This document shows positions 40,799 through 64,000 of a stretch of DNA of 64,000 nucleotides, piece by piece. Every line of letters begins with the position of its first letter. The stretch's first letter is position 1. This DNA comes from Taeniopygia guttata (Eukaryota > Chordata > Aves > Passeriformes > Estrildidae). The stretch covers positions 15,841,001-15,905,000 of the forward strand of contig NC_133036.1 of assembly GCF_048771995.1 (NCBI RefSeq), in the 5' to 3' direction. Below the pieces are notes generated by a model that made no database searches, was not told the DNA's origin, and saw nothing but the letters and a program-made list of their open reading frames with translations. The translations under genes and the position numbers were made by a program.

Positions 40799-40816
40799 GG
40801 TCCCTGTCCCGGTCCC
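40123..40816. repeat. CCCTGT hexanucleotide array
   Basis: About 700 bp are built almost wholly of CCCTGT hexamers with variants such as CCCGGT, CCCCGT and CCCCTG. Two units of the CA-rich minisatellite interrupt it at 40,451-40,517. On the - strand it reads GGGACA repeated, i.e. runs of three G with three-base loops, which fits the standard G-quadruplex pattern many times over. It ends about 20 bp before the ZNF507 CpG island. All frames of both strands are open and give dipeptide repeats (Pro-Val, Ser-Leu and Pro-Cys on +; Gly-Thr, Gly-Gln and Arg-Asp on -). I regard these as non-coding. Confidence 0.95.
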
Positions 40817-40873
40817 CTCACGGTTTCCATGGCAGCGGGAGGCGGCGCTGACGCGCGCCGGCGCCCCCCGCCG

Positions 40874-40883
40874 GTCACCTGAC
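40874..40883. promoter_or_regulatory. E-box-type near-palindrome
   Basis: GTCACCTGAC contains the E-box CACCTG and differs by one base from the perfect palindrome 22 bp downstream. It lies in the core promoter about 50 bp before the first exon's donor site. A binding role is inferred only from the motif. Confidence 0.5.
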
Positions 40884-40895
40884 AGGGGCCCGCGG

Positions 40896-40905
40896 GTCAC
40901 GTGAC
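40896..40905. promoter_or_regulatory. Palindromic E-box/CLEAR-like site
   Basis: GTCACGTGAC is a perfect 10-bp palindrome centred on CACGTG, the preferred core of USF, MITF/TFE and MYC-MAX proteins. The GTCACGTGAC form matches the USF and lysosomal CLEAR-type consensus. It lies in the CpG-island core promoter, a common place for functional copies. Confidence 0.65.
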
Positions 40906-40935
40906 ACGGGCTCCACCGCCGCCATCTTGCCGGAG
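40905..40935 (+). other. ZNF507: ZNF507 exon 1 (noncoding, 5' UTR)
   Basis: A good splice donor, CGGAG followed by GTGAGG, occurs at 40,935/40,936 directly after the YY1 element. It would end a short noncoding first exon spliced to the coding exon at 43,582. The transcription start is a guess from the YY1 position and may be scattered, as is usual for CpG islands. Other donors farther into the island may also be used. Confidence 0.5.
40918..40929. promoter_or_regulatory. YY1-type initiator element
   Basis: GCCGCCATCTTG is the reverse complement of the YY1 core AAGATGGCGGC. YY1 sites of this form and orientation typically lie just downstream of the start site in CpG-island promoters. That would place the ZNF507 start site near 40,900-40,915. 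Confidence 0.7.
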
Positions 40936-41474
40936 GTGAGGCTGGCCGGGCTCTCTCCGTGTGTTGCGGGCCGGCGGCGGGACCGCCCGGGGCCCGCGGG
41001 CAGCAGCAGCAGCGGGCGGGCAGCAGCAGCAGGCGGCCGGGTGCCGGGCAGGGCTCCAGGCGCGGTGACGGCGGCGGGCCGGCCCCGGGGCGACGCGCCG
41101 CGCCGCAGCCCATGTGCGGAGCCGCGGGCGGCAGCGGCTCCCGGCGGAGCCTCCCCGGGCCCGGGGCTGCCTCCGTTCCCTCCTTTCCCCTCCCCGCCTT
41201 CTCCCAGCCCTCCTCCCCGCCCGGCGGGCCGGCTCTTCGCTGCTCTGGGCTGCCGGAGCGCGGCGGCTCAGGCCGTGCCGCCCGGCCGGGCTCTCCGTGC
41301 CCGCGGGGCCGGGCACCGCCGCGCCGCCCTCGGAGCCAGGTTTGCACTCGGGCTCGGCCCTTCCCGCCCCGCAGGCGCTCGCCCGGCCCGGCATCGCTGC
41401 TGGGCTGGGCTGCAGCGGCGCTTTCCTGGGGCTGCATCCTCCCCTCCGCGTCCCTTTGGCATCCCTGGGCACGG

Positions 41475-41586
41475 CGTTCCCGTTCCCGTGCTGCGTTCCC
41501 GTTCCCGTTCCCGTGCTGCGTTCCCGTTCCCGTGCTGCGTTCCCGTTCCCGTTCCCGTGCTGCGTTCCCGTTCCCGTTGCCGTGCG
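41475..41586. repeat. GTTCCC/GTGCTGC minisatellite
   Basis: About five units each consist of two or three GTTCCC hexamers closed by a GTGCTGC block, so unit length alternates near 19 and 25 bp. On the - strand this yields GGGAAC runs, another G-quadruplex-capable pattern. It lies in the 5' part of ZNF507 intron 1. Confidence 0.9.
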
Positions 41587-41662
41587 GGCCGTGGGGACAG
41601 CGCTCTCTTCACCTCTGGCTCTGGGGCACCTCTGGCTCTGGGGCTGGTCCTGTGCAGGGGCA

Positions 41663-41712
41663 CGAGCTGGACCCGGTGATCCTTGTGGGTCCCTTCCAAC
41701 TTTGTGATAATT
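41663..41712 (+). mobile_element. CR1 LINE 3' terminal fragment
   Basis: The sequence GAGCTGGACCCGGTGATCCT followed by TGTGGGTCCCTTCCAACT matches the terminal part of CR1, whose consensus has GGACTRGATGATC and GGTCCCTTCCAACC. Only about 50 bp remain. It is a short 5'-truncated insertion inside ZNF507 intron 1, in the sense orientation. Confidence 0.8.
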
Positions 41713-43550
41713 TGTGCACAGTTCTTGCTATCCCTCTAAAAACCAAAGTCTGCAACAGTAGGAATTAAACTCTAAGCAAGGAGTGACATAATACATATAC
41801 ACCATAGTTATGCATCTGGTAACGGGGATCAGCTCCACACATCCCAAATAGAGGTCAAGGTCCTCTCTCTGTTTGCCTTTTTGACATAGCAACAGGATAT
41901 TTCTTTTATGATCTTCTGTCGAGGATTTTTTATCTTAGCTGTTATGCTGCTTTCAAGTATTTTCAGGTAGAGAAAATATTTGCCTATTTAGCATTACTTA
42001 AAAAGTTTTAAAAGTACAGAAGGTAATTTAAGGTAGCACCAATTTTCCTTAACTCATTTTCCAATTGAAAATATTTCAAGTAGACATTACTCCTTTGAGT
42101 GTTTCATTAAATCTGCTTTCAGGGTAAAAAGCAGGTTTGTTGACTTTTCACGATGGTTTCAAAACATGTTATAGACAGTTTGAAACAAACACCGAAGTGT
42201 TTTTATACAACTGAATTAGGGTGGGTTTCAAATAATAGTTTCCAACTTGACGTATGTAACATGAGGTGCAGACGATACTAAAAATTTAACATTGCTTATA
42301 TTGATAGCTGTGATGATAACCTGAACTGTAAGCTGGATGGCAGATGAAGGTAATTTATGTAGTAATGCCCAGAATTTTTCTGAAGTGGGAAAGGGGCAGC
42401 ACAGACCTTGCTCTCGTGTCTGTGCATTTTAATGCTGTACACTAATTCCACAAGTATAAATTAGTGGATTTCATGGGTTTTTAGGACTAGTTCTGTAAAG
42501 TCTTATTTGGCTTCTTTAGCTTTCTTGCAAAAAAAAAAAAAATCCACAAGTGTACTTGGCATAATTTTTCAAGGAGACTGATCCCTCATCTCTTTATGTT
42601 CTCAGTTTTATACATAGTATATAAAAATTTTGCATAAAATGTGTGTATATGTAGTGGCACTTAATTGGTTATTTCTAGACATTTTTAGAGAACTAAATTT
42701 AAATGTAAGACTTTCGTCCAGTTCCTTCACCTCCCAGCCCACAGTTCTGCCCACATCACAGAGTTTGTTTTCATGTGCATTTTTGTATATTGGCTTATAA
42801 TTGGACCTCCAACACTGTCACATTATTGCCTGTGGTTTATGGTTTGATATTTTTAAAGGAGGGGTAATTGGAAATAGTAACTGCCTGTAGCTTCCCCTCA
42901 AAACAGAGAAGAATTGCTCTTTATAACTTTAGTACTGCTTGATTTTCCCTACAATTAAGTAATTGTAGCTGTAATTAATAAGTTTTCTAGAAAATGACAT
43001 TTATAATGAGAAGTATGATTTGACATTTGAATGGTCTTTAAAATAGTCATACTGAAATGAGTAATGCATATAAATTCCAGAATTACTTTCTTCTAACATT
43101 TCAAGGAAAAAAACTGCTTATTTTTGAAAATTATATTGTTTGCTTTAGGACCATTGATGCATCAAAGTACATTAGGAATATGTTTTCATATCCTACTGTG
43201 CTTTTAAACATCAGTATGCCAGTTACTGTCAATTGATATTTTAATGTTTAGCATTCAAATGTGTAGTGCTTGTAAAGAAAAAGAGAATAGCTGTAACACT
43301 GTTATTCAGCTTACACTTGAAAATACTTTTCTTACCCTTGTACAGCTTGGAGGTAGCCTCTTGGAGGCTCTCTTGGAATTATTCTGTGCAGCTGTATTGA
43401 AAAGCATCCACTAAATGTCCCAATATCTTTGTCTATTTCTGTCGCCATTCTGAAAATTTTTATTAGTTTAGTAGAACTGGGCTTCTGTGTTTGGTAAAGA
43501 GAGAAATGTAAATAGTACTGGGCTGTGATTTCATTATTGTGCAGGTATAA

Positions 43551-57427
<13,877 letters not shown>

Positions 57428-60400
57428 GTGAAGCAGTAAGTTAAGAGAGGATTTCCTAGAGTGAATATTTTCTTTTTTTGCTAATTTTTGCCTGAGAAAC
57501 TTGCTAAAGAGAAGAATTGCAAGCAAAACTTGATTTCCCATCCTGAGTTCTTGTTTCAGTAGGAGTCCAGTGTTTGCTCCAGGGACTGCTGAATCATTTA
57601 AGAGATAAATATAAGGTGTGGAGAATAGAATGATCCATTTTAACCTGTTACTTCTTTATATGGTGCCAAGAATGTAGGATTGTTGGGTTTTTTTCATTTC
57701 CTGTCAGGTACTAGTCAGTAATAATGCATTAGCACAGTACTTTAAAACCCAAAGGTGTGAAAGCTTTGAATCACTTGAAAAGCTTTTTTCTTCCTCCCTC
57801 TTTTGTTGTTTTCCAAGTAATTCAGCAAAGAAGGTTTTTACCCTCTCTTTTGGAAGATGATCTGGCAACAGATCAGATAGAACTGTTACAATATGATCTG
57901 GTAAACCCCCCTGCCTGCAAGGTGGGGTGAGGGGAGGTGGGCCAGGGCATGTGTGTGTTGTATTCACACACAGGAGTTCCATTTTTCCCAGTCTTTTTAA
58001 GGCTTTACAAACTCTCAAGTCATTTTCCAACAAAGTCTGCCATCCTTTCCCTCAATTTACAGCACCAGGAAGTGAACCATTTTGTTAATAACTATTTGTT
58101 TGATTGGATCCTAACTACAAAACTATCTTTTCAACTCATAGTGCTTAACAGATTTTTTATAACAATAACCTGTTGTTTCTCTATGGTTTTCTTGACACGT
58201 TCAGATGAATTATTTCAAAAAAGAAAAGCTTATAATGTCACTTTTCATTTGTGGTGATTACTTTGCAGTATGGATGAGCAGTGTTTTTAATGAGAACAAG
58301 ATATTAACAATAATTGCCACAAAGTGATGTAGATGAAAACTATGTAGATTCCAAAAGATGTAGGTGAGCTCAAATTGGGATTTTCAGAAACGCCTACGTG
58401 CTTTGGCAATCGTTGAAATGCCACTGGCTGGCCAAATTTCCCACTTGTCTGTCAGAGCTGTAACTGTAGAAATTATGAGCTGAAAGATAATCTTCCTGTA
58501 GAAAATCATAGTTTAAAAAAAAAGAAATTGCAAACAATGTCTTAAGCCAAAACTGTATCCAGTCACTTACTGAGTAAATTTTACTAGTGCCTATAGTATG
58601 GATTGATAAAGGGAATTAGGGATTACTTTGTTGTATAAAAAAAACAGGAATCTCACCCTTTTAAAACCTTCAGCTTCTAAAATTACAGCGTGGGGGGGTT
58701 TTTGTTTGCTGTTTTTACAGTTACAGGAGTTGGCAGTAGAAGATACTCATCTGTATTTCAATGTGGAATACTATTTCACTGGCTGGTTTCCTGGCAACTT
58801 TGTTGAGGTTATTGATTAAGTTGGCTACTTAATTTTTTGGAAGATTCATTAAGTGTAGTATCACTTCCAAGAAGCCCTTTGGCAGCCAGATTGAAACTTC
58901 CTAGCTCAGGCATTCCTGAATACAGGAACTGTATTCCTGCTTCTAATGAGTGGCAGGTGCACAGCAGCTTGCCTAGTGCTGCCACGGGCATGCAGTGACC
59001 TGATTTTTAGTAGCTCAGTACTTACAAAGTTCCTTACTCTCAGGAAGACAGTGGTTTCTGCTTCCTTTATTTACACCCTTCTGGCAGCAGCAGTCAGCTG
59101 CAGCTGTAAATGTGAGAGGCTGGCACATGGAGTGTCTGTATTGTGCTAGCACTGCCTGGAAGTGGCAACCAGGAAAAGAAAACAGTGACAGAAGTCACAG
59201 CTTCATGAAGCAGCACAAAATGTAGAGGCCAGGGTAAAAGCACTAAGACTTCAAGTGTATTTGATATTTGTTTTCAAGAGATTTCCTCAATTTGACTTCT
59301 TCTTTTGGGTTAAACAGGTATTATTTTGTTTATGAATTAGCAGAAAGTACACATTTGACTTGAAGAATTAGGCTATAAGGTCAAAGCATTTCTGTGTTGA
59401 ATTTTTGAGATACTTTACGTTTCTGAAGTAAATTATACATTATTTTCAGTTAATAGTTATTTTTCATATTCCTACAGATAGAATTTACATTTGGAAAGCA
59501 CATTATTTATTTACATTATCCCAAATTCCAGAGATAATGGGATATTTTAATGGGATATTCATATTGTCTTACTGACACTGCTATTTTACCTTCAGTATAG
59601 AATTAATGTGAAAATACTGCATCATCTGGAATATAGCTCAACTTTCCATTTGTTTGAAAAATCAAAGGACAGCGAGATCCCTAGTAATGCTAAACTACCA
59701 GTCAGTATTCACAGAAACAATATTTACCACACTGTTATTTTTGTGTAATTCTGTTAAGTTGCTCAGCTAATGAAAGATAAAAAAGGAAAAACTTGCACTC
59801 ATAAGCTAAGAAGGAGATGGCAGTGAACCAAAATTTCAGAAGCCAATAACCTTGAATCCAGCTGAAGAGGTGTGGTGTGTGTGGAAGCCACATGTGCACC
59901 AGGAATCAGTGGCACAGCATTCCTAAGCAGGACGTGTCTGTTCACAGTTGTTCTTTGCCACCTTGTTGCTCTGTTCTTTTTGACCATGTGTTCCTGTAAA
60001 ACAGAAAGCTACTTGCCTCTAAAAACCATTATCAGTCCTGACAAATGCCAACAAAGAATTCTTTCCCATATGCACAGAGATTTACTTTTTTTAGCTGTCT
60101 CCATGCTGCTTGCAATTAGTTACCCACTCACAATTCCCATGGACTTTGTCAGAAGATCTGCATGTGAAATAATTATATACTTTGTTTTCCTGAAAGCAAT
60201 TTGTTTCTCAGGTTATCTGCTTTCGAAAGTGTATGGCTAGCCTGGTTGCATGTTTTGTAAGGGGTTTTAAGCACATTTCAAAGTCACTAACACTGCAAAT
60301 TTCCCATTTCTTTAAGCCTTTAAACTATTTTTGTCTCTTAGGTCACAGCGCTAGCAGGTGATCAGCTATTCACTTGCTGTTTGTTTAAATTAGATTTTAT

Positions 60401-61060
60401 TCTGTGATACAAACTGTACCTTGCAGCTTTTTTTGCAATGCCTGTACTTCCACTAAAGAGCAAATTTCATTCATACTTGGCTGTACTGAAAAATGGGTGC
60501 ATATTTCATCTTCCCAATTTATGCTTGACCCGCAAAAATAGAGTGGGATTCAGTCGGAGTTATTGTATTTTCCTCTTTCATAAGCACTTATTTAATCATT
60601 TAAAGAAATGTACAGTTGGTGCTCAAAGTAACATTTGTTAAGATATATTTAATAGAAATTTACATTTGCATTTGATATTCATGGACATGGGTACATGTAT
60701 TTTTTTAAGAAAAGGTATTGTAACACTATGGCACTGCTTTTATAGCCAAAGTATAAAAAAATTTAGAAAACTGACATATAAAGACTGCAGTTAATTCTGA
60801 TACTGTATCTTATTAAATAGGATGAGTTTTGTTTTATAAAGTTATCCAGCACATTAAGCTGCATGCCTTAAGCTCTCTCTAGGATTGTGTTCCTGATAGG
60901 CAACTCTTTGGAAGGATGAAGCAAAGTCTGTAGTACTACTTTAACTACCTTCTGGAATACTGTACAATGGTAGAATAATTTATTTTGCTTTACAGGAGTT
61001 TGTCACGTATTGACTTTAATATTGTATTTTGGTAATAAACTTTTTTTTGTTAAATGCTTT
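57428..61060 (+). other. ZNF507: ZNF507 3' UTR (probable extent)
   Basis: After the stop codon there are about 3.6 kb of AT-rich sequence without a convincing coding frame or repeat, up to a canonical AATAAA at 61,034-61,039 with a T-rich tract after it. Long 3' UTRs are usual for this gene. The end is inferred; an ATTAAA at 60,812 or an AATAAA at 61,545 could also be used. Confidence 0.55.
61034..61039 (+). terminator. ZNF507: Polyadenylation signal AATAAA
   Basis: A canonical AATAAA is followed within a few bases by a T-rich stretch and then TTGTTAAATG, a fair downstream context. It is the best candidate for the main ZNF507 poly(A) site. A second AATAAA at 61,545-61,550 is followed by GTCAGTTGGTGTTGC, a GT-rich context, and may be a distal alternative. 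Confidence 0.55.
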
Positions 61061-64000
61061 AGTCACTTTTATTTGGCCTCTATGAAATATGAATATGGAA
61101 AATCCAAAGACTAAACCAGTGTTTAGAGAGAGGGAAATCTGTTTGAGCCAAAAATTATTTGAAATACTTTACTGCCATTTCTTACTCTTGTATGAAATTA
61201 TTAGTATTAGTTATTACTAGTTTAAATACTGCTAATACAAGTTTTATCAAAGTAACTGTGGTGAAGAAATACGAAACTATTAAGTCAAAATATTTGTAAG
61301 CCTGGATGCAGGTAGGGTGGCACCATGCTGAAGGAAAGAACTGCAAATTCAAAATTCATAATGAAACTACTAGGAATTTTTTGCCTGATTTAAATAAGAG
61401 TGAAAGCCTTAAACAGCTTTTTTTCAGGTGATTGACTTTTGCTTTTCCAACACATAGCTAAAATGTATCTTGAAACCTATTTTTAAATATACAGCATATT
61501 TCTTGGCCTTGCTGGAGCTTTTCTTCCCATCTTTCTCAGGAAAAAATAAAGTCAGTTGGTGTTGCTGGGGAGAAAAGAGAGAGTATGGCCAGGATTCCCA
61601 CTGCTGGTATCAGCATGGTTTACAGTTACATAAACAAGCAATCTTTTGCCATTTTCTTGTTGTTATTATTAGGGCCCTGGGCCAAATATGTTGAAATAAA
61701 GGCTGGAACTACAAATGGGTTTAGATGCAACACTACAGAATGCTGTGTCATGCAGCTTTTTCACATCCTCTCTAATGCAAAACCTGGGAAAAAAGCTCTT
61801 TGTAGTAGGATGTGCCATCCAGGTATTACCCTGTTCACTGGGCTAAAACACCTTCCTCACTGCAGCTGGACAAAGCACAAGAGCCTCCTCAGAAGTTTCT
61901 TGCCCCCATAAGTGACCTGGCCATGTGTGACCACAGGCAGGACTGGACACGGGGCTGGGACAGCACCGAGGGTCCCGTGATGGTTGGAGCAGCCCTGGGA
62001 ATTGGGAAAAAAGGAGCCAGAGCCCTGGCACACAGCACTGGGATTCCATCGCTCTGTCCTACAACTCTGGCAAGTGCTGAGGGTTGGAATTGCTGCAGAA
62101 AGCTGATGCAGCACAGGGAGCCTTTGTTCTGCATCCCTTGAGGCCTGTTTGGAGAAGAGCTGTCTCACCAGGAAGGGACACACCAGTAGAACTGATGTAA
62201 GGTTAGCTAGCTAATAAATTCACAATTGGTCAAGACAAGATTTGCCCAAAAGCAAAAACTTCAGGACCCTGACAAGCTTTAAAAGTTGAGAAAAGCGAGA
62301 ACCCAGAAATTTGCCATATTTGCCACCTACCACACGGCTGCTGAACAGCAGGTTTAGACTTAAAATTTACTGGGGCAGAACTTGAGTCCTCTGCTTTTCT
62401 AGTTCATGGTAGCTCTTTCTACAGTGCAATCCAAGAGAAAACACAAATAAACTGAATTTAAAGTTTCTTCCAACCATTTCCTGTTTGTAGATGTTTGGCA
62501 CTTGCTGGGATTGTGGCTAACTTGGTGCCAACATGAACACTCTGCTACTTCCATCTAGTTGGAACAGAATGAGCAAACAGAATATTGTTAAATATCCTTT
62601 CGCTATTTTGGCAAGTAAGAAGCCAGCATTGCAACAGTATTATAACAATACAGTTATGATATAATCATCAGTATTATTGATTGCAAGCTACAGTTTGGTG
62701 ACTTTTAATTTACATTTTATAATACAACTTTTAGATATTAACATCCATCTGGAAGCTCTTTAGTTCTTCTGTATTCTCACACTTGAAACATTAAATTTTT
62801 ATCAACAGATGTTGCTGAAATAATAAATTGTTTTAGCGAGAATATGTTAAATAATAACTTTTTTCCTAGTGCTGCACTTAAACACTTATTGCAACAGGAA
62901 ATTACTTGTTAAAATATACAGAATTGAGGAAAAAATGCATTTTTTATTTCCTCTAGTATCTAATCTACTGCTATTTGAAACTTGAACAGTAAGTATTAGT
63001 ATTTCAGACAGAAGGTGATAGCTGAGCATTTAGATACATTAACAACTGTGTAAAGCTGTGTAGCACTTTTATATTACAGAAACTTTTTAGTTCTAATAAC
63101 ACTTTTCTGCAGTGTATATTGTGTTAATATTCAGAAATGTCAGTGAGATTTGTACTGTTGGTCCTGTGCATCACTCCACAAAATAGAAAACTTCAGCTGA
63201 GTACAGTGACTTAGCACATATAAATCCATTACATCCATGCACGGGGTCATAAAACACAGGAGAATTAAGATAACTCCTCCCTTATCAGGGACTTCTGAAG
63301 CTCCTCACTGATAATGCTTTATAAACAATTTCTGTAACTGCCTGTTCTTGTAAAATTTACTTTGCATTGGCCTCTTTACAAGTAGTGGAGAAGTAGAACT
63401 GTTATTCCAGGAAATATCTTCCACAGCATCCCCTTTCTTAGAAATGCAAATACATTATCTGCTTTACACAAAAACCTGCATGCACTCAAGGTGTTTATCT
63501 ACACTGTAAAATTTCTTGTACATATATAATGTGTTCAACAAGCACATGACATCTAGGATGCGGCAGTGACAAAAGGAAGGTAAATCTATTGCCCATGGTA
63601 AGGCACATATTTATTTAGTTTTCATTCTTATTTTGAGCATTCCCCACAAATGTATGGCCTACCTTATTGCTCAGAAAAACCAAACCCAAAACCAAAAGAA
63701 GCATGGCCGTAAATTGACTTACAGTAGAAATGTTTAAATATTTTGAGAACTTGATCATAGGAAGTAAGACAATTCTGTTGATTCTAAAAAATACTTACAA
63801 AACAAAATAAGCACGAAGAGCAGATACTGAAAAATTTCCTGATTTCTAGTGTCAATGGCGTCAAAATTCAGAATGATCAGGATGATTGCTACTTCATTTT
63901 CTTGCTGTCTCTGAGCATACTTTCTATGAATTTCATGGCTCTTCCTGCTTGAAATACTAAGTTTTTCAATGAACCAAGGTTGTGCAATGAGAGGGGAAAA
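61061..64000. other. Intergenic sequence downstream of ZNF507
   Basis: No exon, CpG island or clear transposon is recognised in the last 3 kb. A GC-richer patch at about 61,900-62,150 has short open frames only. The next gene expected from human order, DPY19L3, has not begun. Confidence 0.55.

Larger units (their letters stand above)
40840..41420 (+). promoter_or_regulatory. ZNF507: CpG-island promoter of ZNF507
   Basis: The segment is very rich in CpG, lacks an evident TATA box and lies immediately upstream of and across the putative first exon of ZNF507. Its position 2.7 kb before the first coding exon, on the same strand, fits a housekeeping-type promoter. Short (AGC)n runs lie near 41,000-41,030. 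GC-rich sequence continues to about 41,600. Several long open frames on both strands here reflect the scarcity of stop codons in GC-rich DNA. Confidence 0.8.

Noticed and set aside
39804-40904. Open frames of 336-366 codons on + through the array
   Set aside because: They consist of Pro-Val, Ser-Leu, Pro-Cys and His-Thr repeats produced by the hexamer and CA arrays in every frame. There is no unique domain.
40496-41679. Open frames of 124-313 codons on both strands across the promoter CpG island
   Set aside because: GC-rich DNA lacks stop codons. The products are low-complexity Pro/Arg/Gly/Ala sequence without motifs, and they overlap the promoter and intron 1.
61061-64000. Search for the first exon of DPY19L3
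   Set aside because: No CpG island, splice-bounded open frame or recognisable DPY19 peptide is present.

Overview
The window is vertebrate nuclear DNA, most likely from a bird and probably a songbird. The evidence is several 3' ends of CR1 LINEs, one solo-LTR-like element of the type common in songbird genomes, GC-rich tandem arrays, and one recognisable multi-exon gene with avian-length introns. I recognise that gene as ZNF507, a C2H2 zinc finger protein, on the + strand. As I recall, in human chr19q13.11 ZNF507 lies between a long gene-poor interval next to TSHZ3 and the gene DPY19L3. The layout here fits that order.

Layout: 1-490 is a CpG-rich edge followed by an 18-bp minisatellite. About 491-39,800 is AT-rich, mostly single-copy sequence in which I find no convincing coding exon. 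It holds one clear CR1 (30,519-30,822), an 8-bp-period minisatellite (31,558-31,785), a 12-unit interstitial telomere repeat (37,919-37,990), an LTR-like fossil (about 39,221-39,487), two doubtful old CR1 pieces and simple repeats. From 39,809 to 40,816 there is a 1-kb compound array in which CA-rich repeats of about 40 bp give way to CCCTGT hexamers. It directly abuts the ZNF507 CpG-island promoter (about 40,840-41,420), which carries two E-box palindromes and a YY1-type initiator element.

ZNF507: a noncoding first exon ends near 40,935. Coding exons are 43,587-45,713, 46,827-46,932, 51,341-51,455, 53,692-53,796, 56,806-56,940 and 57,064-57,427. Phases join perfectly and give a protein of 983 residues with ten C2H2 fingers. 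The 3' UTR probably runs to an AATAAA at 61,034. The remaining 3 kb is intergenic. DPY19L3 is not reached.

The most interesting observations concern this gene. Single-finger exons of symmetric phase can be skipped cleanly. The last intron is 123 bp and fully open in frame. Codon third positions jump abruptly to nearly all G/C in the last 350 bp of the large exon. A G-quadruplex-capable hexanucleotide array sits just upstream of the promoter. I found no new multi-gene system; the remainder is ordinary gene-poor vertebrate DNA.
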